Assembly (NCBI GenBank): GCA_030549835.1
Contig: JAUQQR010000011.1
Span: forward strand, 1-40,515
From: Thermoproteota archaeon
GTDB taxonomy: Archaea; Thermoproteota; Thermoprotei_A; Sulfolobales; Acidilobaceae
Direction: 5' to 3'
Length of the DNA stretch: 40,515 nucleotides
The notes under the pieces were generated by a model. That model was not told the origin of the DNA and searched no databases. It worked only from the letters and a program-made list of their open reading frames with translations. Made by a program: the position numbers and the translations under genes. Of the stretch, positions 15,831-24,815 are shown piece after piece (positions within the stretch are counted from its first letter, which is position 1; each line of letters starts with the position of its first letter).

Positions 15831-17273
15831 GTGGAGAGGATTAAACCTATACTAATAATACTTTTCCCAACTCTAGCTTTCATATTAACTCATATTGGAG
15901 GTTTTAATTTTAAGCAAATGGTCTCTACTAGTATATTAGTATTATTTATTAGTGCCACACTACTATACTGGCGGTTTAGGGTTGCCTTCGCATTACTTGG
16001 GGTATCCTTATTAATGATCTTAGGGCTCCTAGATATCTCTCACTTTATAGAGTTTTCTCAGCTTGATGTAATCATATTTCTTGTTGGTATGATGACGGTT
16101 ATAGGTGTTTTGGAGGAGAGGCATTTCTTCGATTATCTTCTTAATAGTTTAGGGGGTAGGGTTAGTTCTGGTTTCGCCCTATACGCTATAATATTGGCTA
16201 TGGCTGCATTAATGGCTGCTCTTGTAGATGAGGTTACCTCAATAATATTCATTACCCTGTTTATTCTCAAAATATGTTCTAGGCTTAACATAGATCCTCT
16301 ACCATTCGTTATAGCAGCTGTATTCACGACTAATGTTGGTAGTAGTGCTACTGTTGTAGGTAATCCTATTGGTGTAATGATTGCTTTAAGAGGAGGGTTT
16401 ACCTTTACCGACTTCTTATTATGGTCTACGCCTAACGCTATTATAGTCACTGTAGTCTCAATAATAGCCTCAATGGTGATCTGGAGGGGCTACGTGCAGG
16501 ATATAGATTCTAAGTTTAGAAAGACTAGGCTTACGTTTGAGCTCACAGAAGATATTATGAGGAAGCAGAGAGTAAACTGGGTGCTCTTCATAGGGACTAT
16601 TGGTATGCTCATTATACACCATCCGCTTGAGAGTATCCTTGAAGGATTACTAGGTAAGAGTCCTGGAGAGATGAAGAATGTATTGCTTGTAGCTACTCCA
16701 CTATTATGGTCTTCTATAGCTCTACTACTTGAGAGGCATAGAGCTAGAGATATAATCACGCATAGAGTTGACTGGTGGACACTACTCTTCTTCATGCTAC
16801 TATTCTCAGCTGTAGGTACTCTTAAATATACAGAGTCTAATATTAAGATTGGAGAGTATGCAGTTAAGCTAGGCTCACTAGTGGGGGGCCCACTTGGCAG
16901 TATTGAGATTGGTACTCTACACTCAGCATTTATAATATCAGCTATTCTAACAGCTTTCCTCGATAATGTCTTAGCCATAGCTACTATGATACCAATAGTC
17001 TATGCTCTATATGAGGCTTATGGCTGGAATGTCTTCTCATTCTTCTGGGCTATGCTATTCGCTGGCACCATGGCTGGAAACTATACTCCTATAGGTTCAA
17101 CAGCTAATATTATAGCGATAGGGATACTAGAGAGGCATGGTAAAAGGATTTCATTCTCATACTGGGTTAAGTATGCACTAGTTATTGCTACAATCCAGGT
17201 CATAATATCATTATTATGGCTAAACGCATATATTACGCCTAGAGCTCCAGAGACCTATAGACCACCTATATAG
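15831..17273 (+). CDS. ArsB/NhaD-superfamily ion transporter
   Basis: 480 residues, about twelve helices in two repeats. The superfamily marks are paired: 'FTTNVGSSATVVGNPIG' in the first half and 'MAGNYTPIGSTANIIA' in the second. 'AALVDEVTSIIFIT' and 'FLDNVLAIATMIPI' are the companion helix motifs. Members move arsenite, Na+/H+, or di/tricarboxylates; the sequence alone does not decide. The neighbouring lactate-oxidation genes make an anion transporter possible, but that is inference. GTG 15831 lacks a clear ribosome-binding site and is preceded by a hairpin. Confidence 0.8.
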   Translation: MERIKPILIILFPTLAFILTHIGGFNFKQMVSTSILVLFISATLLYWRFRVAFALLGVSLLMILGLLDISHFIEFSQLDVIIFLVGMMTVIGVLEERHFFDYLLNSLGGRVSSGFALYAIILAMAALMAALVDEVTSIIFITLFILKICSRLNIDPLPFVIAAVFTTNVGSSATVVGNPIGVMIALRGGFTFTDFLLWSTPNAIIVTVVSIIASMVIWRGYVQDIDSKFRKTRLTFELTEDIMRKQRVNWVLFIGTIGMLIIHHPLESILEGLLGKSPGEMKNVLLVATPLLWSSIALLLERHRARDIITHRVDWWTLLFFMLLFSAVGTLKYTESNIKIGEYAVKLGSLVGGPLGSIEIGTLHSAFIISAILTAFLDNVLAIATMIPIVYALYEAYGWNVFSFFWAMLFAGTMAGNYTPIGSTANIIAIGILERHGKRISFSYWVKYALVIATIQVIISLLWLNAYITPRAPETYRPPI

Positions 17274-17288
17274 CCACTCTAACCTCAA

Positions 17289-17324
17289 TTTTTAAATGCT
17301 AGATTATTTATAGTTAGTTTGGTG
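17289..17324 (+). promoter_or_regulatory. Promoter and ribosome-binding site of the GlcD-like gene
   Basis: TATA-like elements 'TTTTTAAATG' (17289) and 'ATTATTTATAG' (17302-17312) precede the gene. GGTG at 17321-17324 lies seven bases before TTG 17332, which supports that unusual start codon. Confidence 0.45.
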
Positions 17325-17331
17325 TCTCTTT

Positions 17332-18747
17332 TTGAAGCATAAGATTATAAGTGACTTGGAATCCCTACTTGGGAGAGATAAAGTTATAAGTGATCCCACT
17401 ATAATAAGCTTATACTCTAGAGAGCCTAGTGGTCTAACCTCAAATGCTTTAGCCGTTGTTTTCCCTGAGAATACTAGAGATGTTTCTAGGCTCTTATCCT
17501 ATGCTTATAGGAATGATATTAAGATTTATCCTCAAGGCTCCACTACAGCCCTATCAGGCTCCGCTATTCCAAGCGCTGACGGTGTTGTCATATCTTTTGA
17601 GAGAATGAATAGAATACTTAATGTTAGTATTCTAGACTCTACTATTGATGTCGAGCCAGGGGTTAGGCTTGGAGATTTAAATATTGAGCTTACACGCTAT
17701 GGCTACATGTTCCCAATAGATCCTGGTAGTGTTAGTATTACTACTGTAGGCGGCGCCATAAACAGTGGAGCTGGGGGTCTTAGAGGTGCTAGGTATGGTA
17801 CTATGAGAGACTGGGTTCTAGGCTTAACAATAGTCTTACCTGATGAGCAAGGCTCAGTTCTTAGGATTGGATGTAAGACTACTAAGTGTAGGCAAGGCTA
17901 TGATCTTGTTAGGCTTATAGTTGGGAGTGAGGGTACACTAGCTATAGTTACTGAGGCTACACTAAAGATAACTCCACTACCAGAGTCCACGGTTACAGCT
18001 CTAGCATTCTTCCCAACACTAGAGGATTTCTTTGAAGCATTTAGAGATATAAAGTCTAGTAGAGTCCAGCCTATGATAATGGAGTTTATGGACTATGAAA
18101 CTACAATATTAGCTAAGGAAGCATCTAATGTTGACATTAATGTTGAAGGTCACATGTTCCTAGTAAGCATAGACTGTAACGTAGAGGCTATAAATAGAGT
18201 TGAATCCTGGATTAAGGATATAATGACTAAGCATAATGCTACTAGAATATACACTGCTAAGAGTCTCGAAGAAGCTGAGAGTAGAGGATTATTTACGCTT
18301 AGGAGAAGCCTATTCCCAGCACAAGTAGCCATGGGCTCTAAGCTATATCCAGGTAGACGTATAATAGTATATTTGGAGGATATAGCAGTACCCCCATCAA
18401 AGCTATTAGAGGCTATAGCGAGGATCAGAGAAATTAGCAAATCCATGGGGATAAAAGTATCAATAGGAGGTCATGTTGGGGATGGTAATTTACATCCATC
18501 AACAGCATTCCCCATAGATGATGAGCAAGCTAAGAGGAGGGTAGCAGAATGGCATAATGAGGTAGGTAAGATAGCTTTAGAGCTTGGAGGAACTGTTAGC
18601 GCAGAGCATGGAATAGGAGTTCTTAAGAAAGAGCTCCTCAAGCTAGAGATGGAGAAGTTAGGCTCAGAGAAAGCATTATATTTAATGAGAGAGATTAAGA
18701 GAGCATTTGATCCTAAAGGTATATTAAATCCAGGTAAGGTAGTTTGA
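17332..18747 (+). CDS. FAD-linked D-lactate/glycolate dehydrogenase (GlcD family)
   Basis: 471 residues. The FAD-binding PCMH part has 'KIYPQGSTTALSGSAIP', 'IDVEPGVRLGDLN' and 'FPIDPGSVSITTVGGAINSGAGG'. The C-terminal part has 'GGHVGDGNLHPS', 'SAEHGIGVLKK' and the ending 'FDPKGILNPGK', all GlcD/DLD hallmarks. The enzyme oxidises D-lactate or glycolate and passes electrons to the FeS protein encoded next (4-bp overlap, TTGA). Start is TTG 17332. With the por operon this gives a route lactate to pyruvate to acetyl-CoA. D-lactate versus glycolate cannot be resolved. Confidence 0.87.
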   Translation: MKHKIISDLESLLGRDKVISDPTIISLYSREPSGLTSNALAVVFPENTRDVSRLLSYAYRNDIKIYPQGSTTALSGSAIPSADGVVISFERMNRILNVSILDSTIDVEPGVRLGDLNIELTRYGYMFPIDPGSVSITTVGGAINSGAGGLRGARYGTMRDWVLGLTIVLPDEQGSVLRIGCKTTKCRQGYDLVRLIVGSEGTLAIVTEATLKITPLPESTVTALAFFPTLEDFFEAFRDIKSSRVQPMIMEFMDYETTILAKEASNVDINVEGHMFLVSIDCNVEAINRVESWIKDIMTKHNATRIYTAKSLEEAESRGLFTLRRSLFPAQVAMGSKLYPGRRIIVYLEDIAVPPSKLLEAIARIREISKSMGIKVSIGGHVGDGNLHPSTAFPIDDEQAKRRVAEWHNEVGKIALELGGTVSAEHGIGVLKKELLKLEMEKLGSEKALYLMREIKRAFDPKGILNPGKVV

Positions 18748-19049
18748 AATTAAGCGAGAACATAGCTGATTGGATAATAAGAGAGGCTAGTAAATGTGTT
18801 TACTGCGGCTTTTGCGAGCCAGTATGCCCAACAATATACCCCGGCGGACATAGAGGCTATGGGCCGAGAGGTAGAGTTAACTTAGCCATAGCTATCATAA
18901 ATGGTGCTAGGAGTACTGAGATAGAGAATGCTATATATACATGCCTATTATGCGGGGCATGTAGCCTAGTATGCCCAGCTAAGATTGATATAGTAAATGT
19001 TATTAGAAGTGTAAAGTTAACCATCTCCCATCCTAGGAAAAGCTCGTAG
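18744..19049 (+). CDS. Two-cluster [4Fe-4S] protein, GlcF/HdrC N-terminal-like
   Basis: 101 residues with 'CVYCGFCEPVCP' and 'CLLCGACSLVCPAKIDI', the tandem cluster domain found at the N-terminus of GlcF and in HdrC. It is a stand-alone protein: the CCG domains that normally follow in GlcF are missing here but are present in the separate protein at 20499. It overlaps the flavoprotein gene (TTG start inside its stop) and is probably its direct electron acceptor. Confidence 0.85.
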   Translation: MKLSENIADWIIREASKCVYCGFCEPVCPTIYPGGHRGYGPRGRVNLAIAIINGARSTEIENAIYTCLLCGACSLVCPAKIDIVNVIRSVKLTISHPRKSS

Positions 19050-19060
19050 AAGTAATGTCT

Positions 19061-19106
19061 AAACTCCTCAATCTATGGTAGTTGTTGACCATAGCTTAAG
19101 AGGTTT
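19061..19106 (+). terminator. Imperfect 18-bp inverted repeat after the GlcD/FeS genes
   Basis: AAACTCCTCAATCTATGG (19061-19078) and CCATAGCTTAAGAGGTTT (19089-19106) can pair at 14 of 18 positions plus one wobble, with a 10-base loop. It starts eleven bases after the stop of the FeS gene, in a 238-bp spacer between convergent operons. A transcript-end structure is likely. No long T run follows directly. Confidence 0.45.
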
Positions 19107-19287
19107 ACTAGAATCTTCTAGCTTAATGGTATATATTTCAAATTTAGAGTTAATATTTCATGCTCTAGTTAACCTTAGGCATAGCTCACTTAATTACTCA
19201 GAGTTATAGTAACTCCAATCAGAATTAAAATAAAGATGTTCTAAGTAGGTATTAACTAAACTTTATTCTAATACACTATCATTTAGC

Positions 19288-20502
19288 TTAGAGCTTAGAC
19301 ATAGATCCACTAATAGCTATTGTTTTTAAGTATCTCAGTATATATGATAGTCTTATACCTACAGGGCATGACTCATCACACCTACCGCATTGTAGGCATA
19401 AGTAGGCTAGTTTACCTGCCTCTATAGGATCTATTGTTATAGCTGTCCAGATTATACCCATAGGGCCACCATATACTGGCCCGCCCCAGTAGTTTGCTGT
19501 ATGTACCCATACTGGGCACTCGAATGAGCATCTACCGCATCTAATACAGTATAATTGCTCACCTAGTAGTGGGTTAGATTTAGCATTCAATCTCCCATTA
19601 TCTAGGAGTATGACGTGTAACTCTTTAGGGCCTTGAGCTCCGTAAACTCTAGTTTGTTCTATATCAGCAGTACTACTAGGCCCTGTAACTATATTTATGT
19701 ATGTTGGTGGGTATAGCCCGGCGTATGCCGCTTGGATGATTGCTACCTTTACTGCATCTAGTAGTGTTGGTACAATTTTATCTATAGGTACTATGGCTAT
19801 AGTTACGGGGGGTATGCTAGATACTAGTCTTATATTACTCTCATTCTCAACTGTTACTATGGTTCCAGTATCTGCTGCTAGAGCATTTGCACCTGTTATC
19901 CCGATATCGGCTCTAATGATTTTACTCCTAAGAAATTCTCTTGCAGTATTAGCTATAGATTCTATAGTATCTTCTTTAACATCAATCTTAAGCTTCCCCT
20001 TTAAGAGTATTAATGCCTTCTCTCTAGTCATATGGACTGCAGGTGCTATAGTGTGCATTGGTTTGACTCCTTCAAGTTGTATTAGGAATTCTCCTAGATC
20101 AGTCTCCCAAACCTCATTTCCTTGCGATTCAAGGTAGCTCCTTAAGTCTAACTCTGCCGCGGCCATACTCTTAGATAATATTACTAGCTTATTAGAGCCA
20201 ACTATTCTACCTATGATTGATCTAGCATCCTCGACACTACTAGCATAGTATGGATTGGCTTTAGCTGCTTTAAGGCTACTAATTGCTTGATCTATGAGCT
20301 CTTCTAACTTCATAATAGATCTTCTCTTAATCTCTCTAACCTCTATAGCTAGGCTAGCTATTTCAGGCCTACTAGCTAATATCTCTGTAACCTTAACCTG
20401 GTTATTATACGATGCTCTACTTAGTGCTGCTTGTAGTATATTATCATCTAGGGCCTTATAGATTTCATCTAGGGCTCTTAGAGAGTCGAGTTTTAGTGTC
20501 AA
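19288..20502 (-). CDS. LutB-like LUD-domain iron-sulfur protein
   Basis: 404 residues. The N-terminal two thirds is a LUD domain ('SKSMAAAELDLRSYLESQG', 'ITGANALAADTGTIVTVENE'). The C-terminus has two [4Fe-4S] motifs, 'CIRCGRCSFECPV' and 'CLQCGRCDESCPVGI'. LutB is the electron-transfer subunit of the LutABC L-lactate dehydrogenase complex. The TTG start (20502) overlaps the stop of the LutA-like gene. No separate LutC is encoded nearby. The convergent GlcD and FeS genes may contribute to the same complex. Confidence 0.85.
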   Translation of the reverse strand: MTLKLDSLRALDEIYKALDDNILQAALSRASYNNQVKVTEILASRPEIASLAIEVREIKRRSIMKLEELIDQAISSLKAAKANPYYASSVEDARSIIGRIVGSNKLVILSKSMAAAELDLRSYLESQGNEVWETDLGEFLIQLEGVKPMHTIAPAVHMTREKALILLKGKLKIDVKEDTIESIANTAREFLRSKIIRADIGITGANALAADTGTIVTVENESNIRLVSSIPPVTIAIVPIDKIVPTLLDAVKVAIIQAAYAGLYPPTYINIVTGPSSTADIEQTRVYGAQGPKELHVILLDNGRLNAKSNPLLGEQLYCIRCGRCSFECPVWVHTANYWGGPVYGGPMGIIWTAITIDPIEAGKLAYLCLQCGRCDESCPVGIRLSYILRYLKTIAISGSMSKL

Positions 20503-21470
20503 CTCTTCTCACCTGATAATAGTAATGCTATATCTATAATCTCGATGTCATCTCCTGCTACAGCTTTAAGGTTAGAGTAGCATATAGGGCATAGCGTTAC
20601 TATACTCTTAGACTTCTCAACTAGTTCTTTAAGCCTAGAACTAGCTATAGCCTTAGCCATCTTAGGTGCTAAACCCTCAATAGGCCCTCCACAACAGTAA
20701 GTCATCCTCCTAGTTCTTCTAGGCTCTAAGTATTTAACGCCAATACTTGCTAATAGATTTCTAGGCTGATCCACTATATTCTCAAATCTAGCGTAGAGGC
20801 ATGGATCGTGAATAACAACATCTCTATGTATAGAATAGCCTGGCTTAAAACCACTCTCAGCTAGAACTTCTAGGTAACTCTTAACCTCTAAATCGAAACC
20901 ATCAATATACCTAGGATAAATACTCCTTAATATATGAGTAGTGTGGGGGTCAACAGTAATAACAGTAGTAGCTCCCCTCTCTTTTAAAGCCTTATAGACT
21001 TTTAAAGCTTGTTCTCTAAATAACTCATCAAGACCTAGATCGTAGAGTAAAACACCACTATATAAGTCACCCTCGTAAGGATAGGCAACATTAACACCAC
21101 TAGTCTTAAGAAGCTTAACTATAGACCTGAGAATACTCTCAGAGTAGACCTGAAACTCTCCACGGGGCTTAACAACTAGGCCTGTCAAGAAGCCTGGGAG
21201 AAATCTAGAGACTCTTAAAGCCATAACTGAAACACTTGAACCCTCAATCTTAGCTAAAGACTCAACAATAGAGGCAATGTAGGGCATAAGCTGATATAGA
21301 GCACCAGTATAGAGCATAGGAGAGCCTCTAGCAGGTAAGCCTAGAGGCTTAGCCCAAGAGTATATAGCATCAGCTGGAATAGGGAAAGGAAAACCATATC
21401 TCTTCATATTATCCTCAATAAGTCTCACAACCTCTAATGGATTGAGGGGCAAGTCTCTTACCTTAAACAT
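20499..21470 (-). CDS. LutA/HdrD-like protein with one intact CCG domain
   Basis: 323 residues. The second half carries a complete CCG set: 'HDPCLYARF', 'MTYCCGGPIEG' and 'TLCPICYSNL', able to bind a catalytic FeS cluster as in LutA, GlcF and HdrD. The first half has the same fold pattern ('LYTGALYQL', 'YPYEGDLYSGVLLYDLG', 'DPHTTHILRSIYP') with every expected cysteine replaced. It lies upstream of and overlaps the LutB-like gene, so both should act in lactate or glycolate oxidation. Confidence 0.82.
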   Translation of the reverse strand: MFKVRDLPLNPLEVVRLIEDNMKRYGFPFPIPADAIYSWAKPLGLPARGSPMLYTGALYQLMPYIASIVESLAKIEGSSVSVMALRVSRFLPGFLTGLVVKPRGEFQVYSESILRSIVKLLKTSGVNVAYPYEGDLYSGVLLYDLGLDELFREQALKVYKALKERGATTVITVDPHTTHILRSIYPRYIDGFDLEVKSYLEVLAESGFKPGYSIHRDVVIHDPCLYARFENIVDQPRNLLASIGVKYLEPRRTRRMTYCCGGPIEGLAPKMAKAIASSRLKELVEKSKSIVTLCPICYSNLKAVAGDDIEIIDIALLLSGEKS

Positions 21471-21532
21471 TTATACAGTTAAGACTTTAAATATTAGTAT
21501 CGATTTAGCAGACCATTTCCCGTCCTAGGTTT

Positions 21533-21630
21533 TTATAGGTTTTCCTGGGACAGATCATCACAGTTTTCCTGAGCTTCCTCCTCACGGCCTGCCATGGGTC
21601 TCGGAAACTTAGGGTCACAAAAAGGAAGTA
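21533..21630 (-). pseudogene. 3' tail of an IS200/IS605-type tnpB with right-end sequence
   Basis: On the minus strand the frame ends 'PRPMAGREEEAQENC', eight more residues, then TAA (21535-21533). The next bases, AAAACCTAGGACGGGAAATGG, closely resemble those after the tnpB-like tail at 34556. Only the last few dozen codons are recognisable. It is a relic of an element oriented opposite to the adjoining fragment. Assignment rests on the shared stop-plus-end arrangement, not on a catalytic motif. Confidence 0.45.
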
Positions 21631-21868
21631 GTAGCTACAAAAATAGCCATATTAAGGAGCTCAATCATAGAGAGGATAGTGTGGAAAGTATTACTCTACG
21701 GATTAAAAACAGTATATGTAGAACTGAGAGAAGCAACTAGCTCACGAGAACACAGAAGCTATGAAGAAACTGAGATTGGATAAAAATACTGCTAGCACAT
21801 ATCTGATTGCGTTAAGAGCTCTAAGCATCTACAAAATCTATAGAAAAGAAACAGCCGCCGAACCCTAA
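21613..21868 (+). pseudogene. Frameshifted internal fragment of an IS605 OrfB/TnpB-like transposase
   Basis: One frame (21613-21783) reads 'SSIIERIVWKVLLYGLKTVY' then 'VELREATSSREH'. The match continues in another frame from 21761, 'MKKLRLDKNTASTYLIALRA', to TAA 21868. This is the order in crenarchaeal OrfB proteins (KALLxGLKTVYV, TSS, then LDxHTASAYLIAL), so one frameshift near 21755-21765 broke it. Both ends are missing. The 3' end overlaps the last bases of the convergent DUF429 gene. With the tail at 21533 it accounts for most of the gene-free stretch 21471-21864. Confidence 0.6.
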
Positions 21869-22458
21869 ACATTCTTAATCGGCTTAATTAAGTATATTAG
21901 GCCATCTTCAGCTTCTACTCTATCTATACAGTGTTTGGCGCTGTAGCAGTATGCTACTATAGCTGCTATAATAGAATCTATCTGATCTCTATTTAATTTT
22001 TCAATACTAATATTGCTATACTTTAAGCCTATGATATCTAGAAGCTCTCTTATATTTTTAGCTCTCGAGCTTTTGAGCACGCTTCTCGGATGAGTTTCTA
22101 TAATCTCTACTCCTAAAGCTTCAAGCGTATTTTTTAGCCTCCAAGCCCTCTCTACTAGTTTCCTCATTGGCCCCAATGTAGGCGGTAGCACTGAGTATCC
22201 TCTAATCCTAGATAATTTATCGACAGCCCTATATACTGGGACCTCTATTAGTGGAGCATCAACTGATAATATTTTAACCCTACTCTCTACTACCTCCCTC
22301 ACTATATCTGGGTCATCATATAAGCATTTAGTAGCTTCTAATGTCATCGTATTGATATTTATGACAGCAAATCCGCTACATCTTTTAGAGCTTGCCGCGA
22401 GATCTAAGCCGCCAACTATTCCATCTATAAATTTCTCAGTGCAGGTCAACATCATCAC
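21865..22458 (-). CDS. DUF429-family protein (predicted nuclease fold)
   Basis: 197 residues. Family marks: 'GGLDLAASSKRCSGFAV' at the N-terminus, 'LSVDAPLIEVP', 'VLPPTLGPM', 'IIETHPRSVL' and the late 'DQIDSIIAAIVAY'. The acidic positions (the D of GLDLA, DAP, D-x2-D) fit an RNase H-like metal site proposed for DUF429; activity is unproven. Start is GTG 22458 or one of the two following ATGs. It lies downstream of the amidohydrolase gene with a 60-bp gap. Confidence 0.75.
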   Translation of the reverse strand: MMMLTCTEKFIDGIVGGLDLAASSKRCSGFAVININTMTLEATKCLYDDPDIVREVVESRVKILSVDAPLIEVPVYRAVDKLSRIRGYSVLPPTLGPMRKLVERAWRLKNTLEALGVEIIETHPRSVLKSSRAKNIRELLDIIGLKYSNISIEKLNRDQIDSIIAAIVAYCYSAKHCIDRVEAEDGLIYLIKPIKNV

Positions 22459-22518
22459 TTCTCAGGAGGTGTCCAATCATCACCCATCCTCTAATGTATA
22501 TCTTAAGGTATTTAATTT

Positions 22519-23634
22519 TTATGCTTTAATCGTAGAGATTTTGCTATTATCAATTCTTATTGCTATCTTACTTAAATTTATCCTCTTTACTATAGCATGG
22601 TATATTTCTCTAGCTTTAGGTATCCCTGTACCTTCAATATTATATATTATCATTTTAGCTTTTTTACCTTCCTCAATTACTGGAGGCTCTTTCCTAGTTA
22701 TTAAATATGGGTTTATTAGTATAGATTCTATTATCTTCTTTGCAGCCCACTCCTCCTTTAGACCCTGAGATCTAGCTAGGAGTAGTGCTTGTTGAGCTTC
22801 ACCCCATATATCTGGTGGTATCCATGAAGCATTATCTGTTCCAAGTGCTAGTAATACTCCTATTCTAAGTGCTTCAGCTATGGGGGGAGTACCTGTATTA
22901 TGCCATAAGTTAGATCTAGGACACATTATTAAGCCTATATTCCTCTCTTTTAGAACAACTAAGTCCTCTCTTGAGAGGTGTGTACCGTGGACTATAGCGT
23001 CTAGTTTAGCCTCTAGAGCTCTCTCAAGATCCCCGCGTAATCTATTTTCAGTGGTTTCAGCTACGTGAGCCATTGAAGGCTTAAATTTATTGGAGAGATC
23101 TCTAAGTAGGCCTATATCATAGTCTAGGGGGCTTGAGACGCCTAAACCCTCACAGCCCTCAGGCCACTCAGGCCCAGGTCTACCTAGAATAGTAACCTCT
23201 AAGCCAGGGGGTAGGTTACTTCTAGCATTAACAGCGAGCTTACAACCTAAACCACCGCCCTCCCTAAAGTCAATAATCAAGCCTAAGCCTGATAGCCAAG
23301 AAAGCATATAAAATTCTCTAATACCGGAGATAAGTTCAGCTATAGGAGTAGACTCTAGAAGCTTATGCTTAATACCGTGAGGAGGAGCAACAAGATCTCT
23401 TAAATCTAAATTAATGCCATACTCGGGAAAGCTATGATCTGCAGAGTGAACATGAGCATTACCAGGTTGAGGAAGTGCAATAAAACTTAAACCACCAATA
23501 GAATCAGAACTACAAGAACCCCCCCTCTCAATAGACTCAATAAAACCGTTACTTACATGTATGCAGACATCACGCCATACATCTAAACTTAAACCGATAA
23601 GAGCATAGCCAACCCTAATACTGAACCTATCCAA
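22519..23634 (-). CDS. Amidohydrolase-superfamily metal-dependent hydrolase/deaminase
   Basis: 371 residues. Metal ligands follow the superfamily pattern: His61-x-His63 in 'GNAHVHSADH', a histidine in 'SMAHVAETTEN', one in 'VHGTHLS', and the aspartate in 'LGTDNASW'. This is the SsnA/cytosine-deaminase-like branch, which removes amino or similar groups from purine or pyrimidine-like rings. The substrate cannot be assigned. TTG 23634 is the apparent start. The 199-bp gap upstream is AT-rich and holds nothing else I can recognise. Confidence 0.8.
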   Translation of the reverse strand: MDRFSIRVGYALIGLSLDVWRDVCIHVSNGFIESIERGGSCSSDSIGGLSFIALPQPGNAHVHSADHSFPEYGINLDLRDLVAPPHGIKHKLLESTPIAELISGIREFYMLSWLSGLGLIIDFREGGGLGCKLAVNARSNLPPGLEVTILGRPGPEWPEGCEGLGVSSPLDYDIGLLRDLSNKFKPSMAHVAETTENRLRGDLERALEAKLDAIVHGTHLSREDLVVLKERNIGLIMCPRSNLWHNTGTPPIAEALRIGVLLALGTDNASWIPPDIWGEAQQALLLARSQGLKEEWAAKKIIESILINPYLITRKEPPVIEEGKKAKMIIYNIEGTGIPKAREIYHAIVKRINLSKIAIRIDNSKISTIKA

Positions 23635-23833
23635 AGTAGACCCAAGAAATAAGTTAAAAAAAGAGAAACCTTAAAAGTCAAGAAATTAAATTTTATCATC
23701 AAAATAGCACTTCATCTACTTAGATGCTCTAGACCCCTACATTATCTCTAGAGTGTTCATTGCTTCTTTAAACTCTCAGATAGACATGTTTCATTATAAT
23801 TACAGAGACAACTATATTACTATGCCAAATCGT

Positions 23834-24613
23834 TTATGGTGGTGGGACGTAGAAGTATAGTTTAGCTGTATGGTAATCTCTTATTATTGTTCTAGCTGAT
23901 TCTTCTATTAGTGGCTCTCCTGTAGTCTTATACCTCCATCCCCTCTTTAAAGCTAGGAGCTCTAGTATTTTGTATGGGTCTTTCTCCTCTATCCCATAGG
24001 CGTCTGCTATTGCTTTAGGGTTATATTTTAGAGCTCTCTCTATTAAAGCCACAGCTGCTGGCACGGGATCTTTTATTTCCTCCGGAGCTCTACCCCTTAT
24101 TATCGCTTCAGGCAAGGGACCATCTACTGGTATTATTCCTGGCGTGTCTATCATGTAGAAATCATTCTCTACTTTAAGTATCTGTACCCCCCTAGTGTAT
24201 CCTGGGCTGCCTGGTATTGGACTTGTTGGAGCTCCTCTACGTCCTCTAAGAGCATTTATAATGCTTGATTTACCTGTCTTTGGGTAACCAACAACCACTA
24301 CTATGAATGGCTTATAGGGAGCCATAGATTTAATCCAGCCTCTAAGCATTCTAGTCCCTAATCTTGAAGTAGCTGATATGTACATGACCTTATAGCCTAA
24401 TCCTTCAAGGTAAGACTTCCAGCCTTCAGCAACACTCCTAGGAACTAGATCGCACTTGTTAAGTACTATGAGTAGAGTCTTATCTAGAGCATAAACAATT
24501 TTCTCAAGCTTCTTACTCATAGTACTATGAGGATCTCTAATATCGACAACCTCAACTACAATATCAGAGTTTTTAACGAGCCTAGCTATAGTCCTCCAGC
24601 TAGCAAGTATCAC
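23834..24613 (-). CDS. Circularly permuted GTPase (YlqF/RbgA family)
   Basis: 259 residues with G motifs in permuted order G4-G1-G3: 'NKCD' at 52-55, P-loop 'GYPKTGKSS' at 109-117, and 'DTPG' at 156-159, after an N-terminal 'VVEVVDIRDPHST'. Relatives assist assembly of the large ribosomal subunit. The C-terminal 90 residues form the helical RNA-binding-type domain. GTG 24613 is the start, just after TTAG. It is divergent from the ABC transporter operon, with a 202-bp spacer. Confidence 0.88.
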   Translation of the reverse strand: MILASWRTIARLVKNSDIVVEVVDIRDPHSTMSKKLEKIVYALDKTLLIVLNKCDLVPRSVAEGWKSYLEGLGYKVMYISATSRLGTRMLRGWIKSMAPYKPFIVVVVGYPKTGKSSIINALRGRRGAPTSPIPGSPGYTRGVQILKVENDFYMIDTPGIIPVDGPLPEAIIRGRAPEEIKDPVPAAVALIERALKYNPKAIADAYGIEEKDPYKILELLALKRGWRYKTTGEPLIEESARTIIRDYHTAKLYFYVPPP

Positions 24614-24815
24614 CTAACTCTACCATTATATATACTGTATTTATGGGGATGTTTAAGGTTTAATAGGATTAGCTATGATCCCGGTAATGGACTTTAATTT
24701 ACTCTAAGTCTACTATTACATTGGGATGCTCATATTTTAAAGAATCTGTATAGTGAGCGACTGTTATTAACGTTTTAAAGTCTCACTTTACCATTATTAA
24801 TTATAGGCGTCTATA

